Program-made: the position numbers and the translations under genes | Notes under the pieces: model-generated | What the model saw: the letters and a program-made list of their open reading frames with translations, nothing else | What the model was told of the DNA's origin: nothing | Database searches by the model: none | Shown here: positions 8,077 through 15,972 of the stretch, piece by piece | Layout of the letters: each line of letters opens with the position of its first letter | How positions within the stretch are numbered: the first letter of the stretch is position 1 | Assembly: GCF_016862175.1 (NCBI RefSeq) | Contig: NZ_BOML01000066.1 | Span: 1 to 64,000 of the forward strand | DNA from: Paractinoplanes durhamensis | GTDB lineage: Bacteria > Actinomycetota > Actinomycetes > Mycobacteriales > Micromonosporaceae | Length of the DNA: 64,000 nt | Direction of reading: 5' to 3'

Positions 8077-8994
8077 ATGATCATTTTCGCGACGTCCGAC
8101 AAGGGTGGCACCGGCCGTTCGGTGACCAGCAGCAACCTGGCCTACCGGCAGGCGCTGCAGGGCAAGGACGCCTGCTACCTCGACTTCGACTTCGGCTCGC
8201 CCACCTCCGGCGCCATCTTCGACCTGTCCGAGGTGCAGGCCGGCACCAACGGCGACGGGATGCACACCTACCTGGCCGGCGGCATCCCGGAGCCGCGCAC
8301 CATCAACATCTGGGCCGAGACGCAGCGGGAGTCGCTGCGCAACCGGCCGGCCGGTGCGGGCCGGCTGACCCTGGTGCCCGGTGACCGCGGCGGCGGCGAG
8401 TTCCCGTCCTCCCCCGAGGTCGTCCAGCGCTGCGTCGACCTGCTGGTCCGCCTGGACGAGACGTACGAACTGGTGCTGGTCGACCTGAGCGCCGGCCGTT
8501 CGTACGCCACCGAGATCGTTCTGGAAGCCACCGCCCGGCCGCAGCTGCGCGACACCGAGGCCCGCTGGGTGGTCTTCCACCGCTGGACCAGGCAGCACAT
8601 CGTCGCGGCCGGCGGTCTGGTGCACGGCCCGCAGGGCATCCTGGACACCGGCGTGCTGCACGGCCACAACCGCGGCGAGCTGCTGGAGAAGATCCGCTAC
8701 GTCCGCACCGCCGTGCTCGACCCGTCCGCCGCCGACCAGGCCGGGCTGCGCGGCGAGCAGCTCGCGTGGCTGGACGTCTGCAACAAGCGCCTGCAGGATC
8801 TCGCCTCCACCCACAAGGTCGGCCGGGTGCACCTGCTCGGCCAGATCCCGCTCGACCCGGTGCTGCAGTGGCAGGAGCAGCTGCTCACCAACGACGACGT
8901 GTGGCTGCACCGCACCGCCAACGAGCGCACCGTCAACGCCCTCGAGGAGCTGGCCAAGAAGATCGTCGACGTGAGCGCGTGGGAGGGCCTGTGA
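8077..8994 (+). CDS. SCO2523-family variant P-loop ATPase (ParA/MinD-like)
   Basis: This 305-residue protein begins MIIFATSDKGGTGRSVTSSN. This is a deviant Walker A motif (KGGTGKS type) in which the second lysine is Arg14, so it reads K-G-G-T-G-R-S. The following segment ACYLDFDFGSPTSGAIFD equals the switch I aspartate region of ParA/MinD ATPases, and ELVLVDLSAGRSYATEI is the Walker B strand. The lysine-to-arginine change is known in the family (hence 'variant P-loop') and may alter nucleotide hydrolysis. It lies 2 bp after the SCO2524-type gene and overlaps the next gene by 4 bp (GTGA). It probably acts as a nucleotide-dependent switch for the cassette; this is inference. Confidence 0.87.
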   Translation: MIIFATSDKGGTGRSVTSSNLAYRQALQGKDACYLDFDFGSPTSGAIFDLSEVQAGTNGDGMHTYLAGGIPEPRTINIWAETQRESLRNRPAGAGRLTLVPGDRGGGEFPSSPEVVQRCVDLLVRLDETYELVLVDLSAGRSYATEIVLEATARPQLRDTEARWVVFHRWTRQHIVAAGGLVHGPQGILDTGVLHGHNRGELLEKIRYVRTAVLDPSAADQAGLRGEQLAWLDVCNKRLQDLASTHKVGRVHLLGQIPLDPVLQWQEQLLTNDDVWLHRTANERTVNALEELAKKIVDVSAWEGL

Positions 8995-9953
8995 CGACGG
9001 CCGATGATCTGTTCACCGAGGAGAGCGCCTCCCCGGTCGTGCAGTCGGTCGCCCTGTCGCACCTGTCCATCGAGCTCGGCCACCTCTACATGGAAGACTT
9101 CCGGGCTGGCGAGGCTCGGCTGCGCGAGCACTTCCGGCGGGTCGCGCCGTGGGCGCAGGCCGCCGTGGACCAGGCCACCGCGCTGGTCGGGCCGCGCCGC
9201 ACCCCGCGGATCAGCACCTGCTTCCTGATCGACGACTACTTCACCCGCTTCTCCAGCCCGCCCGAGGTGGTCGGGGCGCTGGTCGCGGCGGCCGGGTCGG
9301 CCGGGTTGGAGATCGACTACGTGGCGCGGGAGTCGGGCTGCGCCCGGGCCGGCGACGTCGACCTGGCCACCCTGGTGCAGGAGCATCTGGTCGACGAGCC
9401 GGCCGAGGGCGTCAACGGTGGCCGGCCGCCGGCCACCGAGTCGGGCTGGCTCAGCAACGGCGAGCGCTCCCCCGCGGCGACCGTGTCGGCGATGTCCGGG
9501 CCGAGCCGGTGGCGGCCGCCGCGGCAGAGCGCCGTGCAGAACCATTCGATCTTCGTGGACGTCGAGTTGTGGAGCGGCCCGGCCGAGGACCGGCTGTGGT
9601 CGTGCCCGTTCCTGGCCGCGGTCTGGCAGCTGCAACGGCTCGGCCTGCTGCGGCACCTGGGCCGGCCGGTGGCCGAGCCGGTCCCGGTCGCCGACCCGGC
9701 CGCGCTGTCGGCGGACTGGGACGAGATGCCGGCGATCATCCAGCTGAACCCGCGGGCCGCCGCACTGCGCGCCTACCGCACGTTCACCCCGCTGGACAGC
9801 CGCTTCCTACCGATCGAGCTGGCCGTGCGGACCATCCTGGGCCAGGTGTGGATCGAGCCGGCGGTGGACGGCCAGGTGTCCGGGCGGGCCCGCAGCGAGG
9901 GCCTGGAGCTGCCGGCCGAGCCGGTCGGGCGGATCTCCTACGCGTTCCTGTGA
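8991..9953 (+). CDS. SCO2522-family protein (function unknown)
   Basis: Starting at GTG 8991, which overlaps the preceding stop by 4 bp, this is a 320-residue protein (VTTADDLFTEESASPVVQSV). Landmarks are LSHLSIELGHLYMEDFRAGE (about residues 22-41), ISTCFLIDDYFTRFSSP (about 74-90), HSIFVDVELWSGPAEDRLWS (about 184-203) and SRFLPIELAVRTILGQVW near 275. No TM segment or known catalytic motif is visible. The family is defined by its neighbourhood with SCO2523. Its 3' end overlaps that of the convergent membrane-protein gene by 16 bp. Confidence 0.82.
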   Translation: MTTADDLFTEESASPVVQSVALSHLSIELGHLYMEDFRAGEARLREHFRRVAPWAQAAVDQATALVGPRRTPRISTCFLIDDYFTRFSSPPEVVGALVAAAGSAGLEIDYVARESGCARAGDVDLATLVQEHLVDEPAEGVNGGRPPATESGWLSNGERSPAATVSAMSGPSRWRPPRQSAVQNHSIFVDVELWSGPAEDRLWSCPFLAAVWQLQRLGLLRHLGRPVAEPVPVADPAALSADWDEMPAIIQLNPRAAALRAYRTFTPLDSRFLPIELAVRTILGQVWIEPAVDGQVSGRARSEGLELPAEPVGRISYAFL

Positions 9954-10954
9954 CCGTCGTGCACCGGCTCCAGCGGTTGCAGCTCGCGGGCGACACCCCA
10001 CAGCTCCCCGAAGAGCAGCGCGCACTCGCTGACGCGTGAGCTGGTGAGGACCAGGCGGGTCTCGGCCACCTGCGCCCGCCTCGGGTCACCGGTGGTCGGC
10101 GTCGTCTCGTACGCCAGGATGTCGTCGAAGACGATCAGGTCGCGCACCTGCACCCGCAGCGGGGTCGGCACCTTGCTCCAGTCGAGCAGCCGTACGTCGA
10201 TCTTCATGTCGCGCTGCTCCTCGTAGACCCGGCGCAGCATCGGGTCGTCGGCCATCTCCGGCTCGTCGAGCACGAAGATGCGCCGGACCCGCTTGCCGTC
10301 GCCGGCCGCGCGGCGCTGCGCGTCGAGATAGCGCTGACCGATCTCGCTCTGCCACAGGTCGTGGTCGACCGCGGCCATGCTGATCGCGTCGATGCTCTTG
10401 GTGGCCGTCCGGGTCAGCCCGAGCAGCCAGTCGCGGTCCTCGCCGTAGTAGGTGGCGGTGCCGCCCTCGGCGAGCTGCTTGAGGAACTCCGACATCTCCT
10501 TGATCTTGGCCTGGACGAACTGGTAGACGATCGGCGGCGAGCTCGGGGAGATCTGCGTCGAGTTGCGCACGAGCTGGGTGACCAGGTCGGTCTGCAGCGC
10601 CGACGCCTCGATCAGGCCGAACAGTGCGGTCGCTTCGCTGATCTCGCCGAAGGCGTCGCCGATGAGCCGCTTGACGTCGGCCATCCCGTCCTTCTCCAGC
10701 TGCTCGACGGCGAGCAGCCGCTTCTCGAAGTCGACCAGGAAGCGGACCATCAGCGCGATGCCGCCGATCAGGATGGACAGCATGATCGAGATGCTGGTGT
10801 CCTGGTGCAGACCGTTGGTGATCAGGAAGGTGACGCCACCACTGGCCACCGTCACCATCGCGGTGCGGATGACGCTGGAGGACTCCCGCAGCTGGGTGGG
10901 CCGGGTCTCGGTGCTCGCGGCCACGTCGCCGCTCGCTGCCTTCTCGCCGCTCAC
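9938..10954 (-). CDS. Two-TM membrane protein with DWLLGLT-type domain linked to the SCO2521 gene
   Basis: The GTG at 10954 overlaps the SCO2521-family stop by 4 bp (GTGA), giving a 338-residue protein. Two membrane segments (about residues 28-50 and 57-77) are followed by a helical, probably coiled-coil region (FEKRLLAVEQLEKDG onward). A cytosolic domain then carries DRDWLLGLTRTATKSIDAI, SEIGQRYLDAQRR, VRRIFVLDE, VRDLIVFDDILAYE and FGELWGVA. These blocks match the 241-aa protein at 1507-2232 in order and spacing. Compared with that protein it has about 100 extra residues between the TM hairpin and the domain. The domain is unrecognised. The tight coupling ties it to the cassette. Confidence 0.82.
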   Translation of the reverse strand: MSGEKAASGDVAASTETRPTQLRESSSVIRTAMVTVASGGVTFLITNGLHQDTSISIMLSILIGGIALMVRFLVDFEKRLLAVEQLEKDGMADVKRLIGDAFGEISEATALFGLIEASALQTDLVTQLVRNSTQISPSSPPIVYQFVQAKIKEMSEFLKQLAEGGTATYYGEDRDWLLGLTRTATKSIDAISMAAVDHDLWQSEIGQRYLDAQRRAAGDGKRVRRIFVLDEPEMADDPMLRRVYEEQRDMKIDVRLLDWSKVPTPLRVQVRDLIVFDDILAYETTPTTGDPRRAQVAETRLVLTSSRVSECALLFGELWGVARELQPLEPVHDGHRNA

Positions 10955-11928
10955 TGCCGGATCGCCGAGGAGAAGCTGGAGAACGCCGCCACCGTGCCCG
11001 CGGACAGCTGGTCGCGGACCCGGTGCACCAGCAGGTCCCACTGCCGGCTGAAGCCGACCCGGCTCTCCAGGACCGTCCACAGCGCGCGGGCCAGCTCGTC
11101 GTCGGCCATCCGCGGTAACCACAGATGCAGCAGGTAGTCGATGGCCGGCAGCAGCCGGGCGATCACCTCCTCGCGCGGCAGGACCCCGATCGCGGCCTTG
11201 CGGGTGACCTCCAGCATCACGGTGATCAGCCAGTCGTGCAGGGCGAGGTCCTCGGCGATCGCGGCCAGCCGGGACGCGCTGGCCTCGGCGACGCTGAAGC
11301 TGAGCACCCGCAGCGCGTCGCCGTGCACCGCGAAGCGGATGCCGCCGGGGCTGGGGTCGCACGGTTCGACCAGCACCACCCAGCGCAGGCCGGTGCGGGC
11401 CGCGCGCAGCGGCGGGCGGCCGGCGCCGCGCAGGTTGTGCTGCACCCGGTCGGCGGCCTGCCGGGCGACGCCGCCGAGGTCGAGGGTGTCGGGGGCGCGC
11501 TGCGCGACGGCGAACGCGCCGGCCAGCTCGGGCCAGCGGGTGCGGCCGACGCTCTCGATGACGCCGGGCCGGGACAGGTAGTGCGACCAGGGGCGGCGGC
11601 TGCTGCCGTCGGCGGGGACCACGGTCGCGTACGCCGAGCCCTGCACCACGTGACCGTCCACGATCGCCGCCCGCTGCCAGGCGGTGCCGATGCCGCGCAC
11701 CCGCCGCGCCGGGCCGGGCGGGCCGAGCGGGCAGTCGACGCCGACCGGTTTGTCGGGGGCGCGCACGTGCGATCGGGGTCGTTCGGAGATCCGGACCGGT
11801 TCACCGGCCACGAGATCCACCAGGGTGCTGGCGACATCGCCGGGCACCGGACCACCCCCGCGCAGAAGTCCGGTCTGCACCTCACCAACGATGAGCACGC
11901 CAAGGCCCCCAATATCCTCGACGGCCAC
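10951..11928 (-). CDS. SCO2521-family protein (function unknown)
   Basis: This 325-residue protein begins either at GTG 11928 or, more typically for the family, at GTG 11898 (VLIVGEVQTGLLRGGG). Landmarks are RTRWPELAGAFAVAQ (about residues 140), RTGLRWVVLVEPCD (about 188-201), LHDWLITVMLEV (about 235-246) and LLPAIDYLLHLWLPRM near 265. There is no membrane segment. It is first in a two-gene minus-strand unit with the DWLLGLT membrane protein and faces the SCO2525-2522 operon tail to tail. The family name comes from the S. coelicolor gene set; biochemical function is unknown. Confidence 0.82.
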   Translation of the reverse strand: MAVEDIGGLGVLIVGEVQTGLLRGGGPVPGDVASTLVDLVAGEPVRISERPRSHVRAPDKPVGVDCPLGPPGPARRVRGIGTAWQRAAIVDGHVVQGSAYATVVPADGSSRRPWSHYLSRPGVIESVGRTRWPELAGAFAVAQRAPDTLDLGGVARQAADRVQHNLRGAGRPPLRAARTGLRWVVLVEPCDPSPGGIRFAVHGDALRVLSFSVAEASASRLAAIAEDLALHDWLITVMLEVTRKAAIGVLPREEVIARLLPAIDYLLHLWLPRMADDELARALWTVLESRVGFSRQWDLLVHRVRDQLSAGTVAAFSSFSSAIRQ

Positions 11929-12153
11929 GGAACGGATCAGCGGCGCGTCCCTGGCCGCATGACGCCAGCCGTTCGATTGGAACCCAAAGGTCGGCCGATT
12001 GCAACACCGTGAGTCATCAACCGAGGACGATGGGTCATAGTTCCTACCATCCCACGAGGACTACGAACAAGGCAGAAGCGCCGTTGTCTTCAGTCGCCGT
12101 AGATTTTCCTCACACTGTACGATCTTGCATCGATCACCGTTAGCGTCGAAAAC

Positions 12154-13137
12154 GTGCCCTCCGACCCCGATGTCCTCGTTGTCGGCGCCGGTGTGTCCGG
12201 CCTGACCACCGGCTACCGGCTGGCCCAGCAGGGCCTGCGGGTCCGGATCCGGGCCGAGGACGCCCCGGGCCATACGAACTCGGCCGCGGCCGGCGCGATC
12301 TGGGACCCGATCTACGCGGAGCACCCGCGGGTCGGCGTCTGGGCGGCCCGCAGCTACGACGTGTTCTCCGAGATGCATGAGAAAGGCTTTCCGGGTGTAC
12401 GCCTGGTCGACGGCATCGAGGCGTCCCGCGATCCGATGATCACCCCGGATTGGGCGCGCGGCCTGCCCGGCTACCGCGAGTGCGAGCCGGGTGACCTGCC
12501 GGCCGGTTTCGTGCACGGCTGGCACTACCGGGCGCCGATCATCGACATGCCGCCCTACCTGGCCCACCTCGAGCAGCTGGTCCGGGAGACCGGCAGCACC
12601 CTGGAGTACGGCGGGCACCTGGACAGCCTGACCGAGGCCGACGCGCCGATCCTGATCAACTGCAGCGGCGCCGGGGCGCACGACCTGGTGCCCGACCCGG
12701 AGGTGACCCCGATCCGGGGCCAGCTGGTCGCGGTGCGCAACCCGGGGATGACCGACTTCTTCGCCGAGCACACCCCGGAGCTGGGCGAGATGGTCTACCT
12801 GCTGCCGCAGGGCGACACGGTGCTGCTGGGCGGCAGCGCCGAGCCCGGCATCGCCGACCCGGCCCCCGACCCGGCGGTGGCCACGGCGATCATCGAGCGC
12901 TGCGGCAACATCTTCGCCTGGATCCGCGACGCCGAGGTGGTCGGCCACCGCGGTGGCATCCGCCCGTCCCGCCCGAAGATCCGCCTGGAGCACGAAGAGG
13001 CAGACGGCCGGCACGTGGTGCACAACTACGGGCACAGCGGGGCCGGGGTGAGTCTGTCGTGGGGCTGCGCCGAGGACGTGACCGACATCGTCCTGGGTCT
13101 ACTCGGCCGGGAGCGGAAACAGGATCGGGCTGAGTAG
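12154..13137 (+). CDS. FAD-dependent oxidoreductase of the D-amino-acid oxidase family
   Basis: This 327-residue enzyme starts at GTG 12154 and opens with the dinucleotide-binding fold VLVVGAGVSGLTTGYRLA. Near the C-terminus VVHNYGHSGAGVSLSWGCA (about residues 288-306) is the DAO signature, and GGIRPSRPKIRLE precedes it as in D-amino-acid oxidases. It probably oxidises neutral D-amino acids to keto acids with release of peroxide and ammonia. The length is slightly shorter than fungal and animal enzymes, as is usual for actinobacterial ones. The 3' end overlaps the convergent regulator by 39 bp. Confidence 0.88.
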   Translation: MPSDPDVLVVGAGVSGLTTGYRLAQQGLRVRIRAEDAPGHTNSAAAGAIWDPIYAEHPRVGVWAARSYDVFSEMHEKGFPGVRLVDGIEASRDPMITPDWARGLPGYRECEPGDLPAGFVHGWHYRAPIIDMPPYLAHLEQLVRETGSTLEYGGHLDSLTEADAPILINCSGAGAHDLVPDPEVTPIRGQLVAVRNPGMTDFFAEHTPELGEMVYLLPQGDTVLLGGSAEPGIADPAPDPAVATAIIERCGNIFAWIRDAEVVGHRGGIRPSRPKIRLEHEEADGRHVVHNYGHSGAGVSLSWGCAEDVTDIVLGLLGRERKQDRAE

Positions 13138-13632
13138 GTAGGGCGTACGCTCCGCGGCCGGCTCGTTGGCCAGCACCGGGAGGATCGCCTCGCGCAGGCC
13201 GGCGATGAGCCGGTCGCGCTCCTGCTCGCTGAGCCAGATCGCGTGCTGGCGGTAGCCGACCATGTCGCGCGCCGGGTCCGCCTCGCCGGAGTCCAGGTAG
13301 GAGCCGAACTCGGCCAGCAGGACCGCGGCCGCGGTCGCGAACGCCTGCCGGTGTTCGTCGACGGTGGCCGAGGCCGCCCGGGACGCGTCGACGACCGCCC
13401 GGGCGCGGACCAGGCGGTAGCTGCGCTCGACGAAGCCGCGCACCCGCTGCTCCCCCGCCACCTCGATGATCCCGGCGTCGGCGAGCAGGCCGACGTGCCG
13501 GTAGACGGTGGCCTGGGAGACGTCGGGCAGCCGGGTGCACAGCTGGGCGGTGGTGACGGTCCGGCCGGTGCCGGACAGCGCGTGCACGATCCGCAGCCGG
13601 ACGGGGTGCAGGAGGAGCTCGACGGGGTCCAT
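13099..13632 (-). CDS. Winged-helix transcriptional regulator (ArsR-like)
   Basis: This 177-residue protein begins MDPVELLLHPVRLRIVHAL, then LCTRLPDVSQATVYRHVGLL (recognition helix, about residues 31-50) and EVAGEQRVRGFVERSYRL (wing). This is the pattern of ArsR-type helix-turn-helix regulators with a helical C-terminal dimerisation part. No metal-binding cysteine cluster is present. It is divergent from the alpha/beta hydrolase gene, with 36 bp between starts holding a repeated 11-mer, so it probably controls that gene and itself. Confidence 0.82.
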   Translation of the reverse strand: MDPVELLLHPVRLRIVHALSGTGRTVTTAQLCTRLPDVSQATVYRHVGLLADAGIIEVAGEQRVRGFVERSYRLVRARAVVDASRAASATVDEHRQAFATAAAVLLAEFGSYLDSGEADPARDMVGYRQHAIWLSEQERDRLIAGLREAILPVLANEPAAERTPYLLSPILFPLPAE

Positions 13633-13636
13633 TCCG

Positions 13637-13665
13637 TAATGTTCGCACGACTGCTAATGTTCGCA
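13637..13665. promoter_or_regulatory. Direct repeat in the divergent regulator/hydrolase gap, candidate operator
   Basis: TAATGTTCGCA occurs twice (13637-13647 and 13655-13665), 18 bp apart, between the ArsR-like regulator start (13632) and the hydrolase start (13669). The location fits an operator that would cover both start regions. Confidence 0.5.
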
Positions 13666-13668
13666 GCC

Positions 13669-14517
13669 ATGAGAACAATGCTGCGGGGGCTGGCGTTCCA
13701 TCTGCGCGGCGAGAGTGGGCCGCCGGTGGTCTATCTGCCGGGCGCCGGTCTGGTCGGGCTCGACTACCTCAATCTCGCGGCGGTCGCCGACGGGGTCACC
13801 CACGTGTTCTACGACCGTGGCGGCACCGGCTGGAGTGATCCGGTGCCGTTGCCGCGCAGCGCCGCCGACGTGGCCGGCGAGCTGCACGCGGCGTTGCCGC
13901 TGCCCGGGCCGTACGTGCTGGTGGGCCATTCGATGGGCGCGGTCTACGCGCGCCGGTTCGCGCAGCTGTTCCCGGCCGACGTGGCCGGGATGCTGCTGCT
14001 GGATCCCGGCCACGAGGACCTGTTCGCGCATCTGCCGCCGGAGGCGGCGGCGCTGAACGACCGGATGAAACCGGATCCCGCGCAGCTGCCCGACCTCACG
14101 CCGGAGCAGATCGCTGCCGCGCGGGAGGCGTATGCGGCGCTGCTGGCCGCCTGGCCGGCCGACGTCCGCGAGGAGCTCGTCGACCATCACCTGACGCACT
14201 GGCGGACCGGGCTGTACGAGGCGGCGAACCTGGAGTCCGAGGTGTACGACGAGGTGCGCCACGGCGGGCCGGTGCCGGACGTGCCGATCACCGTGCTGAC
14301 CGCCGGCGCCGGCAATCCGGCCTGGGCCGCCTACGGGTCGCCGGAGCTGGTCGCGAAGACCCTGGCCGGCATCCGGGAGCTGCACGCCGGGATCGCCGCG
14401 TCGGTGTCGCGCGGCGAGCACCGGGTCATCGAGGGCGCCACCCACCAGTACGCGCACGTCGAGAAGCCGGCCGAGGTGGGCGCGGCCCTGCGCGAGCTGA
14501 TCGGCCGGCTGGGATAG
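13669..14517 (+). CDS. Alpha/beta hydrolase
   Basis: This 282-residue protein starts at ATG 13669 (other in-frame ATGs at 13639, 13657 and 13678; no Shine-Dalgarno visible, perhaps leaderless). It has the alpha/beta hydrolase plan: VVYLPGAG oxyanion-hole loop, YDRGGTGWSDP, the nucleophile elbow LVGHSMGAVYARRFAQ (Ser near residue 87), an acid after the strand PITVLTAGAG, and His in VIEGATHQYAH. The substrate is unknown. The upstream divergent regulator is the likely controller. Confidence 0.85.
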   Translation: MRTMLRGLAFHLRGESGPPVVYLPGAGLVGLDYLNLAAVADGVTHVFYDRGGTGWSDPVPLPRSAADVAGELHAALPLPGPYVLVGHSMGAVYARRFAQLFPADVAGMLLLDPGHEDLFAHLPPEAAALNDRMKPDPAQLPDLTPEQIAAAREAYAALLAAWPADVREELVDHHLTHWRTGLYEAANLESEVYDEVRHGGPVPDVPITVLTAGAGNPAWAAYGSPELVAKTLAGIRELHAGIAASVSRGEHRVIEGATHQYAHVEKPAEVGAALRELIGRLG

Positions 14518-14518
14518 G

Positions 14519-14569
14519 CCGGCGCCGCCGCCCGGCCGCGGGGGGATGCGGCCGGGGCGACGGCGCCGG
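14519..14569. terminator. Hairpin between convergent hydrolase and chitinase genes
   Basis: CCGGCGCCG and CGGCGCCGG (9 bp) enclose an inner stem CCCGGCCGC / GCGGCCGGG with an 8-nt loop. It fills the 67-bp gap between two convergent genes and could terminate both. No strong T-tract follows. Confidence 0.65.
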
Positions 14570-14584
14570 GGGTTGCGGGCCGGG

Positions 14585-15907
14585 TCAGCGGCCCTGCAGC
14601 GACTTCACGTTGTCACCGAAGGTCCAGGACTTGGAGCCGTCCCAGTTGATCGACCAGGTCATCAGGCCCTTGATGGCGCTCACGCTGTGGTAGCCCTGGG
14701 CGACCAGCGACGGTGCCATGTAACCGCCGCCCGCACCGGACTGGGCGGGCAGGCCCGGGACCTGCTTGTCGTAGGGCACCCGGATCGTGGTGCCCTGGAT
14801 CGTCAGGCCGTTGTTGAGGCACTGGGTCTGCACGGTGAAACCCTGCACGGTGCCGGCCGAGTAGGAGTCGCCGGAGCAGCCGTACATCGAGCCGTTGTAG
14901 TACTGCATGTTCAGCCACCACAGCCGGCCGTTGTCCACGTACTTCTTGATGATCGGCAGGTAGGAGCCCCAGATCGAGCCGTAGGTGACGCTGCCGCCGG
15001 TCACGTACGCGGTCTCCGGCGCCATGGTCAGGCCGAAGTTGGACGGCATCGCGGCGAGCACGCCGTCGATGATGCGGATCAGGTTGGCCTGCGAGGCGGA
15101 CAGGGTGGTGATGCTGCCGCTGCCGGTCAGGCCGGTCTCGATGTCGATGTCGATGCCGTCGAAGTTGTACTGCTTGAGCAGCGGCACGACGGTCGCGACG
15201 AACCTGTCGGCGACGGCGCTGGAGCTGAGGTCGATGCCGGCCGCAGCGCCGCCGATCGACATGAGGATGGTGGCGCCGGCCGCCTTGGCCGCGCACATCT
15301 CGGCGGGGGTGGACACCTTGACCCCGGCGTCCATGCCGTTCTCCCACAGCACCGTGCCGTCCGAGCGGATCACCGGGAAGGCCGCGGCGAGCACGTTGTA
15401 GCCGTGCTGGGCGATCCGGCTGTCGTTGATCGGGATCCAGCCGAGGCCGGGGTGCACGCCGTTGGACGCGCCGTCCCAGTTCTCCCAGTAACCCTGCAGC
15501 ACCTTCCCGGCCGGCCGGGACTTGACCGCACAGGTGGAGCCGGTCGGCGGCGTGGTTGTCGGTGCGGTGGTCGGTGTGGTGGTCGGGGGCGTGGTGGTCG
15601 GCCGTGTCGTGGTGGGAGCGGTCGTCGGGGTTCCGGTGCAGGCGCCCAGGTCCTTCCACAGTGACGGCGTCGCGGCCGGGTTCCAGCCCGTGCCGACGTA
15701 GGCGGTGTGCGTGACGAGCGCCTGGTAGAGATGCGCGTTGTAGGTGACCTGCTGGCCGGCCGTGTAGGTCGGCCCCTCGGTCCAGACGGTGCCCGAGCAG
15801 GCGACCGCGGCGAACGACGTGCTCTCGCCGGCGAGGACCACGGCCACCGCCCCGGTCGTCACCGCCAACCCTGCGACCAGCGCCAACACCCGACGACGGA
15901 CACCCAT
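14585..15907 (-). CDS. Secreted GH18 chitinase with N-terminal chitin-binding module
   Basis: Starting at ATG 15907 with GAAAGGGG upstream, this is 440 residues. In order it has a signal peptide (MGVRRRVLALVAGLAVTTGA), a CBM5/12-type module with WTEGPTYTAGQQVTYN and YVGTGWNPAATPSLWKD, and a Thr/Pro linker of TTT-type repeats (about residues 93-125). A GH18 barrel follows, with LQGYWENWDG at the first strand, ILMSIGG and the catalytic DGIDIDIETG (DxxDxDxE), whose last Glu is the acid. It cleaves chitin beta-1,4 bonds outside the cell. The gene is preceded by an inverted repeat at 15924-15967. Confidence 0.93.
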   Translation of the reverse strand: MGVRRRVLALVAGLAVTTGAVAVVLAGESTSFAAVACSGTVWTEGPTYTAGQQVTYNAHLYQALVTHTAYVGTGWNPAATPSLWKDLGACTGTPTTAPTTTRPTTTPPTTTPTTAPTTTPPTGSTCAVKSRPAGKVLQGYWENWDGASNGVHPGLGWIPINDSRIAQHGYNVLAAAFPVIRSDGTVLWENGMDAGVKVSTPAEMCAAKAAGATILMSIGGAAAGIDLSSSAVADRFVATVVPLLKQYNFDGIDIDIETGLTGSGSITTLSASQANLIRIIDGVLAAMPSNFGLTMAPETAYVTGGSVTYGSIWGSYLPIIKKYVDNGRLWWLNMQYYNGSMYGCSGDSYSAGTVQGFTVQTQCLNNGLTIQGTTIRVPYDKQVPGLPAQSGAGGGYMAPSLVAQGYHSVSAIKGLMTWSINWDGSKSWTFGDNVKSLQGR

Positions 15908-15923
15908 GGCTGCCCCTTTCAAG

Positions 15924-15967
15924 ACGAACGTGACCCGCGGCACTCACATAGTGGCGTTCACATTCGT
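15924..15967. promoter_or_regulatory. Imperfect inverted repeat upstream of the chitinase gene
   Basis: ACGAACGTGA (15924-15933) and TTCACATTCGT (15957-15967) form a dyad with one mismatch, 23 bp apart, directly upstream of the chitinase Shine-Dalgarno. It may be a regulator site. The well-known Streptomyces chitinase direct repeat is not visible here. Confidence 0.35.
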
Positions 15968-15972
15968 AAATA

